A stretch of DNA of 59,479 nucleotides from Candidatus Adiutrix sp. (GTDB lineage: Bacteria > Desulfobacterota > Desulfarculia > Adiutricales > Adiutricaceae), in contig JAISFR010000018.1 of NCBI GenBank assembly GCA_031263565.1, positions 1 through 59,479 of the forward strand. Direction: 5' to 3'. The notes below the pieces were generated by a model. It was not told the origin of the DNA. It did not search any database and saw nothing but the letters and a program-made list of their open reading frames with translations. A program made the translations under genes and the position numbers. Shown one piece after another: positions 1 to 7,713 of this stretch. Numbering within the stretch: position 1 is the stretch's first letter; the number at the start of each line of letters is the position of its first letter.

Positions 1-380
1 GGCTCCAGCACTATCACCGCCGCCGTCTGGCATACTCTGTCCTTGAGGTTCGGAATACCCAGCGGTCTTTGTCCTCCGTTGGCTTTCGGTATGTAAACCC
101 GTCTGATCGCCCCGGGTTCATAGGTCTTCTCCCGGACTTCTTTCGCCAGTTCCCCAAGCCACTTCTCCCGGCCATACGCCTCAACGTCACCGAAGTTCCA
201 GCCGTCAGCGCCCGCCGCACCTTTGTTTTGGCGGCAACAGGCGTAGGCGTACTCCAGAATATCCGGCCGATATATCTTGTCATACAGCAGGTAAAAACGA
301 AACTCAGGTTCTTCCTTCGCTTTCGCATATAAGGCCAGCCGCAGTTTCTGAATCTTTTCCGGAGTTTTCAGGTCTCCCAA
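1..380 (-). CDS. ltrA: Group II intron reverse transcriptase/maturase, N-terminal part
   Basis: This is the intron-encoded reverse transcriptase that copies and mobilises the intron and helps it splice. About 126 codons are visible before the window ends. The frame has the family's N-terminal blocks: KAKEEPEFRFYLLYDKIYR, then an RT0/RT1-type stretch with NKGAAGADG, and then RRVYIPKANGGQRPLGIPN followed by KDRVCQTA. The start is TTG at 380, chosen because AAGGAGAGG sits just upstream and no in-frame ATG is present. The catalytic YADD box lies outside the window, so activity cannot be judged. Confidence 0.88.
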   Translation of the reverse strand, partial: MGDLKTPEKIQKLRLALYAKAKEEPEFRFYLLYDKIYRPDILEYAYACCRQNKGAAGADGWNFGDVEAYGREKWLGELAKEVREKTYEPGAIRRVYIPKANGGQRPLGIPNLKDRVCQTAAVIVLE

Positions 381-875
381 TCTCCTCTCCTTTTCTCACT
401 TTTTAGCCCGTGTCCTGAACCAAGGCCCCTTCCCTCCTCCGGCATTACCCGGCCTCCACGGTACTACGGGCCTCTCCGCCACCCCATCGCGCCCGGCCTG
501 TCCGTCACCGGCGTCCGGTTGCCTTCGCGCAAAAGGCACACCATGGGGCTTCCCGTGTTGCCACGCCCATCCTGGTATGCGTGCTGTCGCCATTACCCCG
601 GCGGAAGTACGGGCGCCTCGGCGCTCTCTTCACCCGTACCGGCGGCCTTCCCCGAAATCACGGCGGGTCGGCTTCCGCGACTCTATTATCGAGGCCTGCT
701 CAGCGTTCACTCACGTTACGGCCCGCATACTCGCCGAGTTCCTTACGAACCCTTTACATCGAAGGCTTCAGCCATCTCGTTACCTCCATGACTGCTCCGA
801 TTGCTTCCGGCTGGAGCGTTAGTTGCCGGGTGGGATTCTCACCCACTGGATGAGGCGCACCTTTCCACGGCGCAC
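1..875 (-). mobile_element. Group II intron, 5' portion (cut by window edge)
   Basis: The minus strand from 875 begins with GTGCGCC, which matches the conserved 5' end of group II introns (GUGYG). About 495 bases of GC-rich, structured, non-coding sequence follow, as expected for RNA domains I to III. The reverse transcriptase frame then begins at 380, where domain IV would be. The 5' exon side reads GATAATTGC up to the boundary. The 3' part, including the rest of the RT and domains V and VI, lies outside the window, so intactness and subclass cannot be judged. The boundary at 875 is inferred from the motif, not from an empty site. Confidence 0.8.
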
Positions 876-919
876 GCAATTATCAAAGTAGCTTTCCATC
901 TTCAAGTGCTCTGGTCGTA

Positions 920-949
920 GCCGGGCAAAAAGGGCGATTTTTGCCCGGC
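920..949. repeat. Perfect 12-bp stem-loop in the intron's 5' exon
   Basis: Arms at 920-931 and 938-949 are exact reverse complements around a 6-base loop (GGGCGA). The stem has a GC-rich base and an A/T-rich top. No separate U tract follows on either strand, so it is only terminator-like. It lies 45 bases from the intron boundary, further than the insertion typical of class C introns next to terminators. Confidence 0.6.
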
Positions 950-1051
950 AGGGGACGGATTGGCCGACCGGACCGGTCGCTCCGCTCCGTCGCCTCTCCG
1001 GGGCGACCGGCTATTTTTATAATCGGGCCTACTTTGAGAATCGCTGCTTAC

Positions 1052-1080
1052 TTGCCCTCATTCTGGACTCATGCTATAGG
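1052..1080 (+). promoter_or_regulatory. Candidate sigma-70 promoter for the DsbI-like gene
   Basis: TTGCCC at 1052-1057 and TATAGG at 1075-1080 are separated by 17 bases and end 46 bases before the ATG at 1127. This is sequence match only. Confidence 0.4.
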
Positions 1081-1126
1081 TAGAAATCAGGTTGGGACGG
1101 AAACCGAACGAAGCGGGTTGAAAAAA

Positions 1127-1786
1127 ATGGCGCTGGATATTTTTAAAAAATCATGGCTGGACCTTAAAGGAGATTTCTGGGGAACCTTGGGCCGCCGGCA
1201 GGACGGCCGGGCCCTGTGGCTTCTGGGCGGAGGCCTGGCCCTCTTTCTGGAGCTTTTCTCCTGGGCCTTCTTCCAGACCTTCCTGCGGCTCAACCCCTGC
1301 GAGCTTTGCGTCTATATCCGATTTTCCATGATCGGCATCTTCGCGGGGGCCATGATCGGGGCGCTGAACCCCAGGAACATTTTCCTTAAGCTGGCCGCTT
1401 ATATTACCGTCTGGTGGTGGATCATCCAGGGGCTCATCTGGGATATCAGGCTGGAAACAGAAAACCTCAGGGCCGCCGCCGACCCCGGTTTCATCAGTCT
1501 CTGCAGACCCGCCGATCTGCGCTTTCCCTTTGGCCTGAAGCTCGACGAATGGCTGCCCGCCCACTTCCAGCCCCTGGCCGCCTGCGGCCAGGACAGCGCC
1601 TGGTCGCTTTTGGGCCTGAACATGTCGGAATGGCTTTTCCCTGTTTACGGCGGCTTTGCCGTGGCGGTCTCGCTGATGTTCATCAGTTGGCTGCTTCAAT
1701 TGTCCAGGGCCCGCCAGGCGGCCGTTGGAAAAGGAAATGCAGAAAATAGGTCAGGCTCAAAAGATCGGCGCTGCCTCCGGGGCTGA
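1127..1786 (+). CDS. dsbI: DsbB/DsbI-family disulfide bond formation protein
   Basis: This is an inner-membrane quinone-linked thiol oxidase that would re-oxidise a periplasmic DsbA/DsbL-type protein. The 219-residue product has hydrophobic segments and the active-site block NPCELCVYIRFSM, a CxxC motif like the CVLCIYQR region of DsbB. A second cysteine pair lies in the large periplasmic loop (SLCRP and AACGQ). The length fits DsbI better than DsbB (about 176). An upstream in-frame extension to 941 exists, but 1127 gives the normal N-terminus. No DsbA-like partner or AssT is adjacent, so its substrate is unknown. Confidence 0.8.
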   Translation: MALDIFKKSWLDLKGDFWGTLGRRQDGRALWLLGGGLALFLELFSWAFFQTFLRLNPCELCVYIRFSMIGIFAGAMIGALNPRNIFLKLAAYITVWWWIIQGLIWDIRLETENLRAAADPGFISLCRPADLRFPFGLKLDEWLPAHFQPLAACGQDSAWSLLGLNMSEWLFPVYGGFAVAVSLMFISWLLQLSRARQAAVGKGNAENRSGSKDRRCLRG

Positions 1787-1950
1787 GCTTGGCGGCATAT
1801 TTAAAGCAACTCCTGGACGGCCCGGAGTTCGGACAAAGCCCCCGGCGGATGTTGCGCTGCAACCGCTTCAGGGCCCCCTCCCCTCTTCGCTGGACGATAT
1901 TGCTGTCCTCGGTCCGGGCCATGATATGCAAAAGCGCGATGACCCCGGCC

Positions 1951-3858
1951 TCATTTAAGACCATAGCCGATGTCGCTGCCGGCCTGGACAGCGGACGATA
2001 TCTTGCCCGGAGTTGCGGCATCGCCGATCAGATGGATATTTTCCATATCGCCGCCGATCTCATCCATGACCGATCGGTTGGAAATTATCCCCAAACTGAG
2101 GACCACCAGATCGGCCTCAAAAGCTATTTCCCGGCCGGCAGTTATGTCCAGGGCCAAAACCCGCCCTGGAGATACCTTTTTGACCTGGTGTTCCGTTTTC
2201 AGCGTTATGCCGGCGGCCCGCGCATCTTCAACCGCGAGTCTGGTTTCGATATTGGCCTGGGGATTTAACGGCAGCATTTCCAGAACGGTCACTTCATTGC
2301 CCTGATGAAACAGCAGCCGGGCGGTTTCGAGGCCGGTCAGACCGCCGCCCAAAATGACGATTTTTTTCCCGGTCAGCCGCTGATGATTTTTAAGAACATC
2401 TCTAACGGTGACCACAGCCTCGCCGTCAAGCCCATCTATGGGCGGCCGGCATTCCCTGGAGCCGGCGGCGACGACCACCGCATAAGGCTTGAATTGTTCC
2501 AGAATGTCTTTGCTGAACTTTGTCTCCAGAAGCACCTCTATACCCAGCCGTTCAATCTGGGCGCGGTAATAATCAATCATCCAGCCCAGTTTGACCTTGT
2601 TCGGCGGCAGTTTGGCCAAAGCGACCAAGCCCCCGATATATTTTTCCTTTTCAAATATGACCGGCGCGAAACCGCGTTCCGCCAAGGTCACCGCCGCCTC
2701 CAGTCCGGACGGGCCGGCTCCGACCACGGCCACCCGCCGGCCAGCGCCGTCCCGGACCAGGGCTTTCCGGGCCAGTTCGCGTTTGGCGAAAGGGTTAACG
2801 CTGCATCCCGCAAGTCCACTGGCTACCGGCGTAAAACAAAACATGCAGGAAATGCAGCACCGCAATTCCTTCTCCCGGCCGGCGGCGCATTTGCCGACCC
2901 AATCCGGTTCGGCGAACAGCCCTCTGGCCAGCGAAACCAGATCGCATTTACCGGCCCGGATAACTGAATCGACATATTGGGGGTGCCGGAGGCTGCCGGA
3001 GCCGGCCACCGGTATGGTCACGGCCTGTTTCACCGTTTCCGCGAACGGGATTTTCCAGCCTTCCGGCTGTCGGCCGTCATCACTCATGCCAATGAGTTTC
3101 GTCAAAACGCCGCCGCCATTGACCGTGATCATATCCACCCCGGCCTTTTCCAACAGGGCCGCGGCTTGCGCGGCCCACGGCGGGGTCGTGCCGCCTTTGA
3201 TGAAGTCGCTGCCATTGATTTTACTGGTGATTATAAAATCGTTGTCCCGGCAAAGTTCCCGCTTGATGCGCCCAATGCAGTCCACGGAAAACCTGGTCGC
3301 GTTTTCGATGGTGTTGCTTCCATACCTGTCGGTGCGCCGATTGAAGTAAGGGCTCAGGAACTGGCTGGGGAGATAGGTATGGGCCATATGAAAATCAACA
3401 CCGTCAGCTCCGGCCTCCCGGCAGCGGCGCGCGGCCTGAAAATATTGTTCCTGAATGTGTTCAATCTGGTCAAGAGAAAAATCATTCAGATCTAAGCCTG
3501 GCGAATCCTTAGTCATGGTGCCGGCCAAGCCGGGATGCCAGAGCTGGCAAACGGCTTTCGCTCCGTGCCGGTGGACGGCGACCGCAAATTTGCGAATTCC
3601 CGGTATGTATTTGTCGTCGGACAAATAGGGTTGACGCTGCGATTTATACGGCCATTGCGGGTCAATGACCATAATCCCGGGAGTGATCAATGAACAGCCG
3701 CCCTCGGCTATCCGGGCGTAGTGGGCACAATATTCATCGGTGATGAAACCATCGTCCGAGCATAAATATTTGGCCATGGCCCCCAAAACCACCCTGTTGC
3801 GGAGGGTCAGAGGCCCGATCTGGATTGGTTCGAGAAAGCTGTATTTAACCATAATCAA
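1951..3858 (-). CDS. Old-yellow-enzyme-type 2-enoate/dienoyl reductase (FMN, Fe-S, FAD)
   Basis: This multidomain flavoenzyme is predicted to reduce a carbon-carbon double bond conjugated to a carboxylate or thioester, using NAD(P)H. Residues 1-350 form the OYE barrel, with the active-site region AHTYLPSQFLSP around Tyr162. A cysteine cluster C335-x2-C338-x2-C341-x10-C352 would hold the 4Fe-4S centre. Two Rossmann motifs follow: GAGPSG near 380 and GGGLTG near 490. The 635-residue length fits FldZ, BaiCD and 2,4-dienoyl-CoA reductase relatives. It is downstream of the MFS gene in the TetR-linked transcript. Trimethylamine-dehydrogenase-like chemistry is less likely in this context. The substrate is not determinable from sequence. 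Confidence 0.85.
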   Translation of the reverse strand: MIMVKYSFLEPIQIGPLTLRNRVVLGAMAKYLCSDDGFITDEYCAHYARIAEGGCSLITPGIMVIDPQWPYKSQRQPYLSDDKYIPGIRKFAVAVHRHGAKAVCQLWHPGLAGTMTKDSPGLDLNDFSLDQIEHIQEQYFQAARRCREAGADGVDFHMAHTYLPSQFLSPYFNRRTDRYGSNTIENATRFSVDCIGRIKRELCRDNDFIITSKINGSDFIKGGTTPPWAAQAAALLEKAGVDMITVNGGGVLTKLIGMSDDGRQPEGWKIPFAETVKQAVTIPVAGSGSLRHPQYVDSVIRAGKCDLVSLARGLFAEPDWVGKCAAGREKELRCCISCMFCFTPVASGLAGCSVNPFAKRELARKALVRDGAGRRVAVVGAGPSGLEAAVTLAERGFAPVIFEKEKYIGGLVALAKLPPNKVKLGWMIDYYRAQIERLGIEVLLETKFSKDILEQFKPYAVVVAAGSRECRPPIDGLDGEAVVTVRDVLKNHQRLTGKKIVILGGGLTGLETARLLFHQGNEVTVLEMLPLNPQANIETRLAVEDARAAGITLKTEHQVKKVSPGRVLALDITAGREIAFEADLVVLSLGIISNRSVMDEIGGDMENIHLIGDAATPGKISSAVQAGSDIGYGLK

Positions 3859-3881
3859 GTCTTTTCCTTAAGGACGAAACA

Positions 3882-3913
3882 AGGCCCGACCGCCTTCAGC
3901 CCCGGCCGGGCCT
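3882..3913 (-). repeat. Stem-loop between the MFS and enoate reductase genes
   Basis: AGGCCCG at 3882-3888 pairs with CGGGCCT at 3907-3913. There is no U tract, so it is more likely an mRNA-stability or spacing element than a terminator. Confidence 0.4.
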
Positions 3914-3919
3914 CCCGAG

Positions 3920-5182
3920 TCATTGCTTAGACGGTTTATAGGGGGCCAGCTTGAGCGCGAAAATAATCAGAACCAGGGCGGCGGCGTTAAAAACAGCCAT
4001 CACCATAAAAGGCAGTTGGTAATCCCCGGATGAACGGTAAAGCTCGCCGATTATAGGGTTGGAAAGGGCGATGCCCAATTGCAGCATGCCGGTGAAATAA
4101 CCGATTATGGCCCCGTAATGTTTCCGTCCGAAAGATGCGGCCACCACCAGGGGCGGCGTGAGCGTCGAGGTCTTCTTGGCCCCGGCGGCAAAGGGAATGA
4201 CCGCCATGATGATAATCGGAGTGGCGGCCGCCCCGATGAAGAAGATGCTGATGGTGCCGATAATGAACAAACCTGAAGTCAGAAAGGCGTAGGCCAGGCC
4301 GCCGAGCTTGTCGCTGACCCGCCCGAGACAGATGGTGCAGACGCCGGTGATAAAAGCATATATGCCCATTATGCTGGAGGAGGTGGAGACGGTCAGGCCT
4401 CGGCTCTGCCAAAAGGCGGGCAGAAAGTTTTCAATGTTGGTCGAGCAGCCGACCAGCAGAATTCCGACCAGCAGCAGCCAAAATGAAGCGGAGGACCGCG
4501 CCACAACGGGAGTGACGCCGTCGGCGACGGCCGGCCCGCCGGAGTCACCCCCGGCCGCCCCCGGTTCATCATCGGCGCCATAGGCCTTCTGCCCTTTCTT
4601 CTGCGGACTGTCGGCCACCAGGAAAATCACCGAGAACAACACTATCACCCCGATGGAAGCGCCCAGTATGCGATAGGCCACTCGCCAGTCGAAATGATGA
4701 ATCAACTGTCCGCAGATCGGCATGATAATGGCCCCGCCGAACATGGAGCCGGCGATGACGATGCTCATGTAGGTGGCCCTTTTCTTGATGAACCAGTTGT
4801 TCATGACCACACTGACCGGCGCGACCGTGCCGAAACCGATGGAGATGCCGCCGCAGGCGGCGCCGACATAGAGACCGAGCAGACTGGTGGCATAGCTGTA
4901 CATGAAAAAATGGGCCGTGCAAACGGCCACGCCGATGAAAAGAATCCACTTGGCTTCCATTTTCTTCAGAAGCGTCCCGATGAGCATGTTGGCGAAAAAG
5001 GCCGCCACCGTGGCCACAGTGGACATCAGGGCGATGGAACTGAGGGTCCACCCGGTGTCGTTCATGATGGAGGGCAGGAAAACGGCGAAAGTCTGCAGCC
5101 CGCCCTGAACGAAGAACATGATGATGAAACAGCCGGCCAGCACGGTCCAGCCTGAGAATTTAGCGTCATTAGCCTTAGCCAT
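3920..5182 (-). CDS. MFS transporter, OFA (oxalate/formate antiporter)-like
   Basis: This 420-residue protein has about twelve hydrophobic segments and is predicted to move an organic anion across the inner membrane. The N-terminal half (GWTVLAGCFIIMFFVQGG, then a VFLPSIMNDTGW loop) and the NNWFIKKRATYMSI motif between helices resemble the OFA/monocarboxylate branch of the MFS. A charged, Gly/Pro-rich loop around residues 200-225 separates the two halves. It is first in the transcript from the operator-overlapped promoter at 5268-5295, with the enoate reductase 61 bases downstream. It probably imports the island's substrate or exports its product; which one is unknown. Confidence 0.85.
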   Translation of the reverse strand: MAKANDAKFSGWTVLAGCFIIMFFVQGGLQTFAVFLPSIMNDTGWTLSSIALMSTVATVAAFFANMLIGTLLKKMEAKWILFIGVAVCTAHFFMYSYATSLLGLYVGAACGGISIGFGTVAPVSVVMNNWFIKKRATYMSIVIAGSMFGGAIIMPICGQLIHHFDWRVAYRILGASIGVIVLFSVIFLVADSPQKKGQKAYGADDEPGAAGGDSGGPAVADGVTPVVARSSASFWLLLVGILLVGCSTNIENFLPAFWQSRGLTVSTSSSIMGIYAFITGVCTICLGRVSDKLGGLAYAFLTSGLFIIGTISIFFIGAAATPIIIMAVIPFAAGAKKTSTLTPPLVVAASFGRKHYGAIIGYFTGMLQLGIALSNPIIGELYRSSGDYQLPFMVMAVFNAAALVLIIFALKLAPYKPSKQ

Positions 5183-5238
5183 AAAAAGCTCCTAGATGAA
5201 GATGGTTTTCATGGAGGGCGGGCCGGACGGATACTCTT

Positions 5239-5262
5239 ATTAAACATACAGGAGTGTTTAAT
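5239..5262. promoter_or_regulatory. TetR-type operator 1 (MFS/enoate reductase side)
   Basis: Perfect palindrome: ATTAAACA at 5239-5246, an 8-base spacer, and TGTTTAAT at 5255-5262. It starts 5 bases downstream of the minus-strand -10 box, so bound protein would block initiation. The same half-site and spacing recur at 6349-6372 on the other side of the regulator gene. Confidence 0.75.
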
Positions 5263-5267
5263 AAATA

Positions 5268-5295
5268 ATTATACACAGCCCTCTTCCTATGTCAA
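5268..5295 (-). promoter_or_regulatory. Consensus sigma-70 promoter for MFS-enoate reductase
   Basis: On the minus strand, TTGACA (5290-5295) and TATAAT (5268-5273) are both exact consensus hexamers with a 16-base spacer. The predicted start falls in operator 1. A promoter this strong next to an operator fits a repressed, inducible transcript. Confidence 0.8.
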
Positions 5296-5333
5296 GGACA
5301 ATTTGGTAAATCAGCGGATCGGCCGGGAATTTC

Positions 5334-6035
5334 TTAAAGAAAAGTGGCGGGAGATGATTTGGCCGACTTGATCGGCGAAAAATCAGGCAGCAGATCAAGA
5401 GGGTCGGTGACGAATTTGACGGGATTTGAGCCGTACTTCAAGATCATGCCCTGCAAGGTCGTGTCGACGAGTTTTAAGATGTTGCCCAAGGTCATGTCTT
5501 CCAGAAAGATGAACATTCCCTTCGAAGTCAGCCCCATGAATCCTAAATAAAGGATATAGCTGTGATTAATGAATTCCAGCGCATTGGTCCCTTTTTTCAG
5601 TTCGCCTTTTTTGACGGCTTCTTCAACGACTTTCTTCTTGGCCTGATACATGAACTCGGAGCTGCGGTACCTCAGCTTGGCCACATATTCCAGTTCCTTT
5701 ATATTGTCTATGCCCATGAACAAGGCTTTTTCAACCATCCCGTAATGGCAGCAACTGATTAAATGCCGCCTGGTCTTTTCAAATATGTCTTCGGAGCCGG
5801 AAACATAATTGGCCAGGAAGTCCTGCTCTTTGAGTCTCAGGTAATCTTCGATCACTTTTTCATAAAGCTGGAGTTTATTTTTGAAATGGTAATAAATCGG
5901 AGTTCTGGTGGTGCCTAAAGCGTCGGCGATGTCCTGAAGGTTGGTGGCGGCGTAGCCGCTGTTTGAAAATACTTTCAGGCCGGTCTCCACAATGGCCTCA
6001 ATGGTATGCTCGACGTTGTTCTTGGTTTTTCTCAT
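5334..6035 (-). CDS. TetR/AcrR-family transcriptional regulator
   Basis: The 233-residue protein has an N-terminal helix-turn-helix: VFSNSGYAATNLQDIADALG, then TTRTPIYYHFKNKLQLYEKV, the TetR signature at about residues 22-62. An all-helical ligand-binding region follows. It lies between the MFS/enoate reductase genes and the divergent ADH-Buk-ALDH-Ptb genes, and the two flanking promoters carry a shared palindrome, so it is the obvious repressor of both. The ATG at 6035 lacks a clear Shine-Dalgarno sequence. The ligand is probably an island metabolite such as an acyl-CoA or aldehyde, but that is inference. No copy of the palindrome is obvious at its own start. Confidence 0.88.
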   Translation of the reverse strand: MRKTKNNVEHTIEAIVETGLKVFSNSGYAATNLQDIADALGTTRTPIYYHFKNKLQLYEKVIEDYLRLKEQDFLANYVSGSEDIFEKTRRHLISCCHYGMVEKALFMGIDNIKELEYVAKLRYRSSEFMYQAKKKVVEEAVKKGELKKGTNALEFINHSYILYLGFMGLTSKGMFIFLEDMTLGNILKLVDTTLQGMILKYGSNPVKFVTDPLDLLPDFSPIKSAKSSPATFL

Positions 6036-6316
6036 AATTTCATGGCGTTTTCGGCGCCGTCCCCGTAAAGTATATTTTTGGCTGAAACAGCCCTGCGGCC
6101 GGCCTCCGGATCAGTAAACTTCGACGTTCGACAGCAGCCGAAGGCCGCAAAAAGTCTGAATTTCACGCTCCTCAACATTTTTATATTAAATCAATTTGCC
6201 GAAAGATGCAACTATAAAGTCGTAATATTCATATCATTCCTAATGAACAGGCAAGCCGGGCCGCTCTGATTTTGGCAAAAGCCGCCGACTTTAAATCCGG
6301 GAAGCGATAATTTTTC
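6036..6316. other. Intergenic stretch upstream of tetR
   Basis: This AT-richer non-coding region separates the tetR start from the catabolic promoter. It must hold the tetR promoter on the minus strand. I see only weak -10-like sequence near 6185-6195 and no convincing pair. I see no RNA gene or repeat. Confidence 0.4.
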
Positions 6317-6345
6317 TTGACAGGCCGGAAGAGATGCTCTATGAT
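6317..6345 (+). promoter_or_regulatory. Near-consensus sigma-70 promoter of the ADH-Buk-ALDH-Ptb operon
   Basis: TTGACA at 6317-6322, a 17-base spacer and TATGAT at 6340-6345. Operator 2 begins 3 bases further downstream. The 5' leader to the ATG at 6504 would be about 150 bases. Confidence 0.8.
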
Positions 6346-6348
6346 TTA

Positions 6349-6372
6349 ATTAAACATGCATGTTTGTTTATT
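6349..6372. promoter_or_regulatory. TetR-type operator 2 (catabolic operon side)
   Basis: ATTAAACA at 6349-6356, an 8-base spacer, and TGTTTATT at 6365-6372. The left half-site is identical to operator 1 and the right one matches 7 of 8 positions. A second, perfect 14-base palindrome, AAACATGCATGTTT, is nested at 6352-6365, which could allow two dimers or a shifted register. It covers the expected transcription start. Confidence 0.75.
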
Positions 6373-6503
6373 TAAGACGCGGGCGGACAGTTGCAGCGAG
6401 TGTTTACGGCAACCATAACCGTGAATAAGTGACGGCCGAATCTTTCAAGCGGCCGGCGCTTCCTTTTTACTTTCTCCTAAAGCGGAAAGCGGGAGGTTTT
6501 ATT

Positions 6504-7670
6504 ATGATCAGCAGTTTTTCAGTATTCGCTCCGCCCTTGATGGGCTACGGAGCTTCCGACATTATTGGCGAAAAATGCCGCGATCTTGGACTGACCAAGG
6601 TTATTCTGGTGCACGATCTTGGAGTCGAGAAAGCCGGGCTTTCGCAGCGAATCGAAAAGAGCCTGAAAAACGCGGGCGTTGAATATGTCTCTTTTAAGGA
6701 GATTGAGCCTGACCCCACTGATGTTTCCATAGAGGCCGGCGCCCGGTTCGCCCAGCAAAGCGGCGGCATCAAGGCGGTCATCGGTCTTGGCGGCGGCAGC
6801 AGCCTTGATACGGCCAAAGGAATCAACGTCCTGATGGGCAACCCTTTCCCATTGTCAGACTATTTTCTTGGCGGCAAACCGACGCAAAAGGGCCTGCCCT
6901 TGTTCCTCATTCCCACCACGGCCGGCACCGGCAGCGAATGCACTCAGTCCTGCATCGTTTCCGACACTAAAAACAAACGTAAGACCACCATCCGCAGCTC
7001 CAACTGCAATGTGGCCACACTGGCCATCATCGACCCCGCCCTGACCCTGGACCTTCCGCCTTCGCTGACGGCCATCACCGGCATTGACGCCTTCGCCCAC
7101 GCCGCCGAATCCCTGACCGGCAACAAAACAAATCCGGTCAGCGACGCCCTGAACAAGGAAAGCCTTCGCCTTATCAGTAAAAATTTGCCGATCGCCTTCA
7201 AAGACGGGCATAACCGGGAGGCTCGCGAAAGCGCGCTGCTGGCCGCCATGATGGCCGGGATGGGTTTTACCAACAGCATGTGCCACCTCGGGCACTCTTT
7301 CGGCCACGCCATAGGGGCCATCGCTCACATCCCTCACGGCCTGGCCATCGGTTCGTCCATCGCCCAGGCCATCTGTTTTGTGGCGGACGCCACACCGGAG
7401 AGGGTCAAGGCCATCGGCGAATGCATGGGGCTGACTTTTCCTTCCGGCGTGAGCGCCGAAGAGATCGGCCGCCGGACCGGGGAAGCTATCCTCAAGCTCA
7501 AAGCGGACATTAACCTGCCCGAGCTCAAAAGCCTGAACGTTACCAGGGAACAAATCATCGCCGCCCATCCGCTCATCCCCAAAGATGGCTGCTATCCCTT
7601 TGCGGTCAAAACCATGACCGAAGAACAGATCAAGGAATATTTGGGGAAAATGTACGACAACGTCCTGTAG
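6504..7670 (+). CDS. Iron-containing alcohol dehydrogenase
   Basis: Group III (Fe-type) NAD(P)-dependent alcohol dehydrogenase, 388 residues, interconverting an alcohol and its aldehyde. The dinucleotide motif GLGGGSSLDTAK is at about 94-105. The metal ligands are all visible and correctly spaced: Asp195 and His199 in GIDAFAHAAE, His264 and His278 in the block ending IPHG. The start at 6504 is preceded by GGGAGG, so the in-frame extension to 6429 is not needed. It is first in the TetR-linked operon, upstream of acylating ALDH, Ptb and Buk. That context suggests oxidation of an alcohol towards an acyl-CoA, or the reverse. Confidence 0.9.
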   Translation: MISSFSVFAPPLMGYGASDIIGEKCRDLGLTKVILVHDLGVEKAGLSQRIEKSLKNAGVEYVSFKEIEPDPTDVSIEAGARFAQQSGGIKAVIGLGGGSSLDTAKGINVLMGNPFPLSDYFLGGKPTQKGLPLFLIPTTAGTGSECTQSCIVSDTKNKRKTTIRSSNCNVATLAIIDPALTLDLPPSLTAITGIDAFAHAAESLTGNKTNPVSDALNKESLRLISKNLPIAFKDGHNREARESALLAAMMAGMGFTNSMCHLGHSFGHAIGAIAHIPHGLAIGSSIAQAICFVADATPERVKAIGECMGLTFPSGVSAEEIGRRTGEAILKLKADINLPELKSLNVTREQIIAAHPLIPKDGCYPFAVKTMTEEQIKEYLGKMYDNVL

Positions 7671-7713
7671 AGCCATCGTTCGCCGGCGGTGAACGGTGAG
7701 CGGGTAAGAGGTT

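Noticed and set aside
519-853. Overlapping small plus-strand frames at 519-853
   Set aside because: They cover the structured, non-coding part of the group II intron and have no ribosome-binding site or motif.
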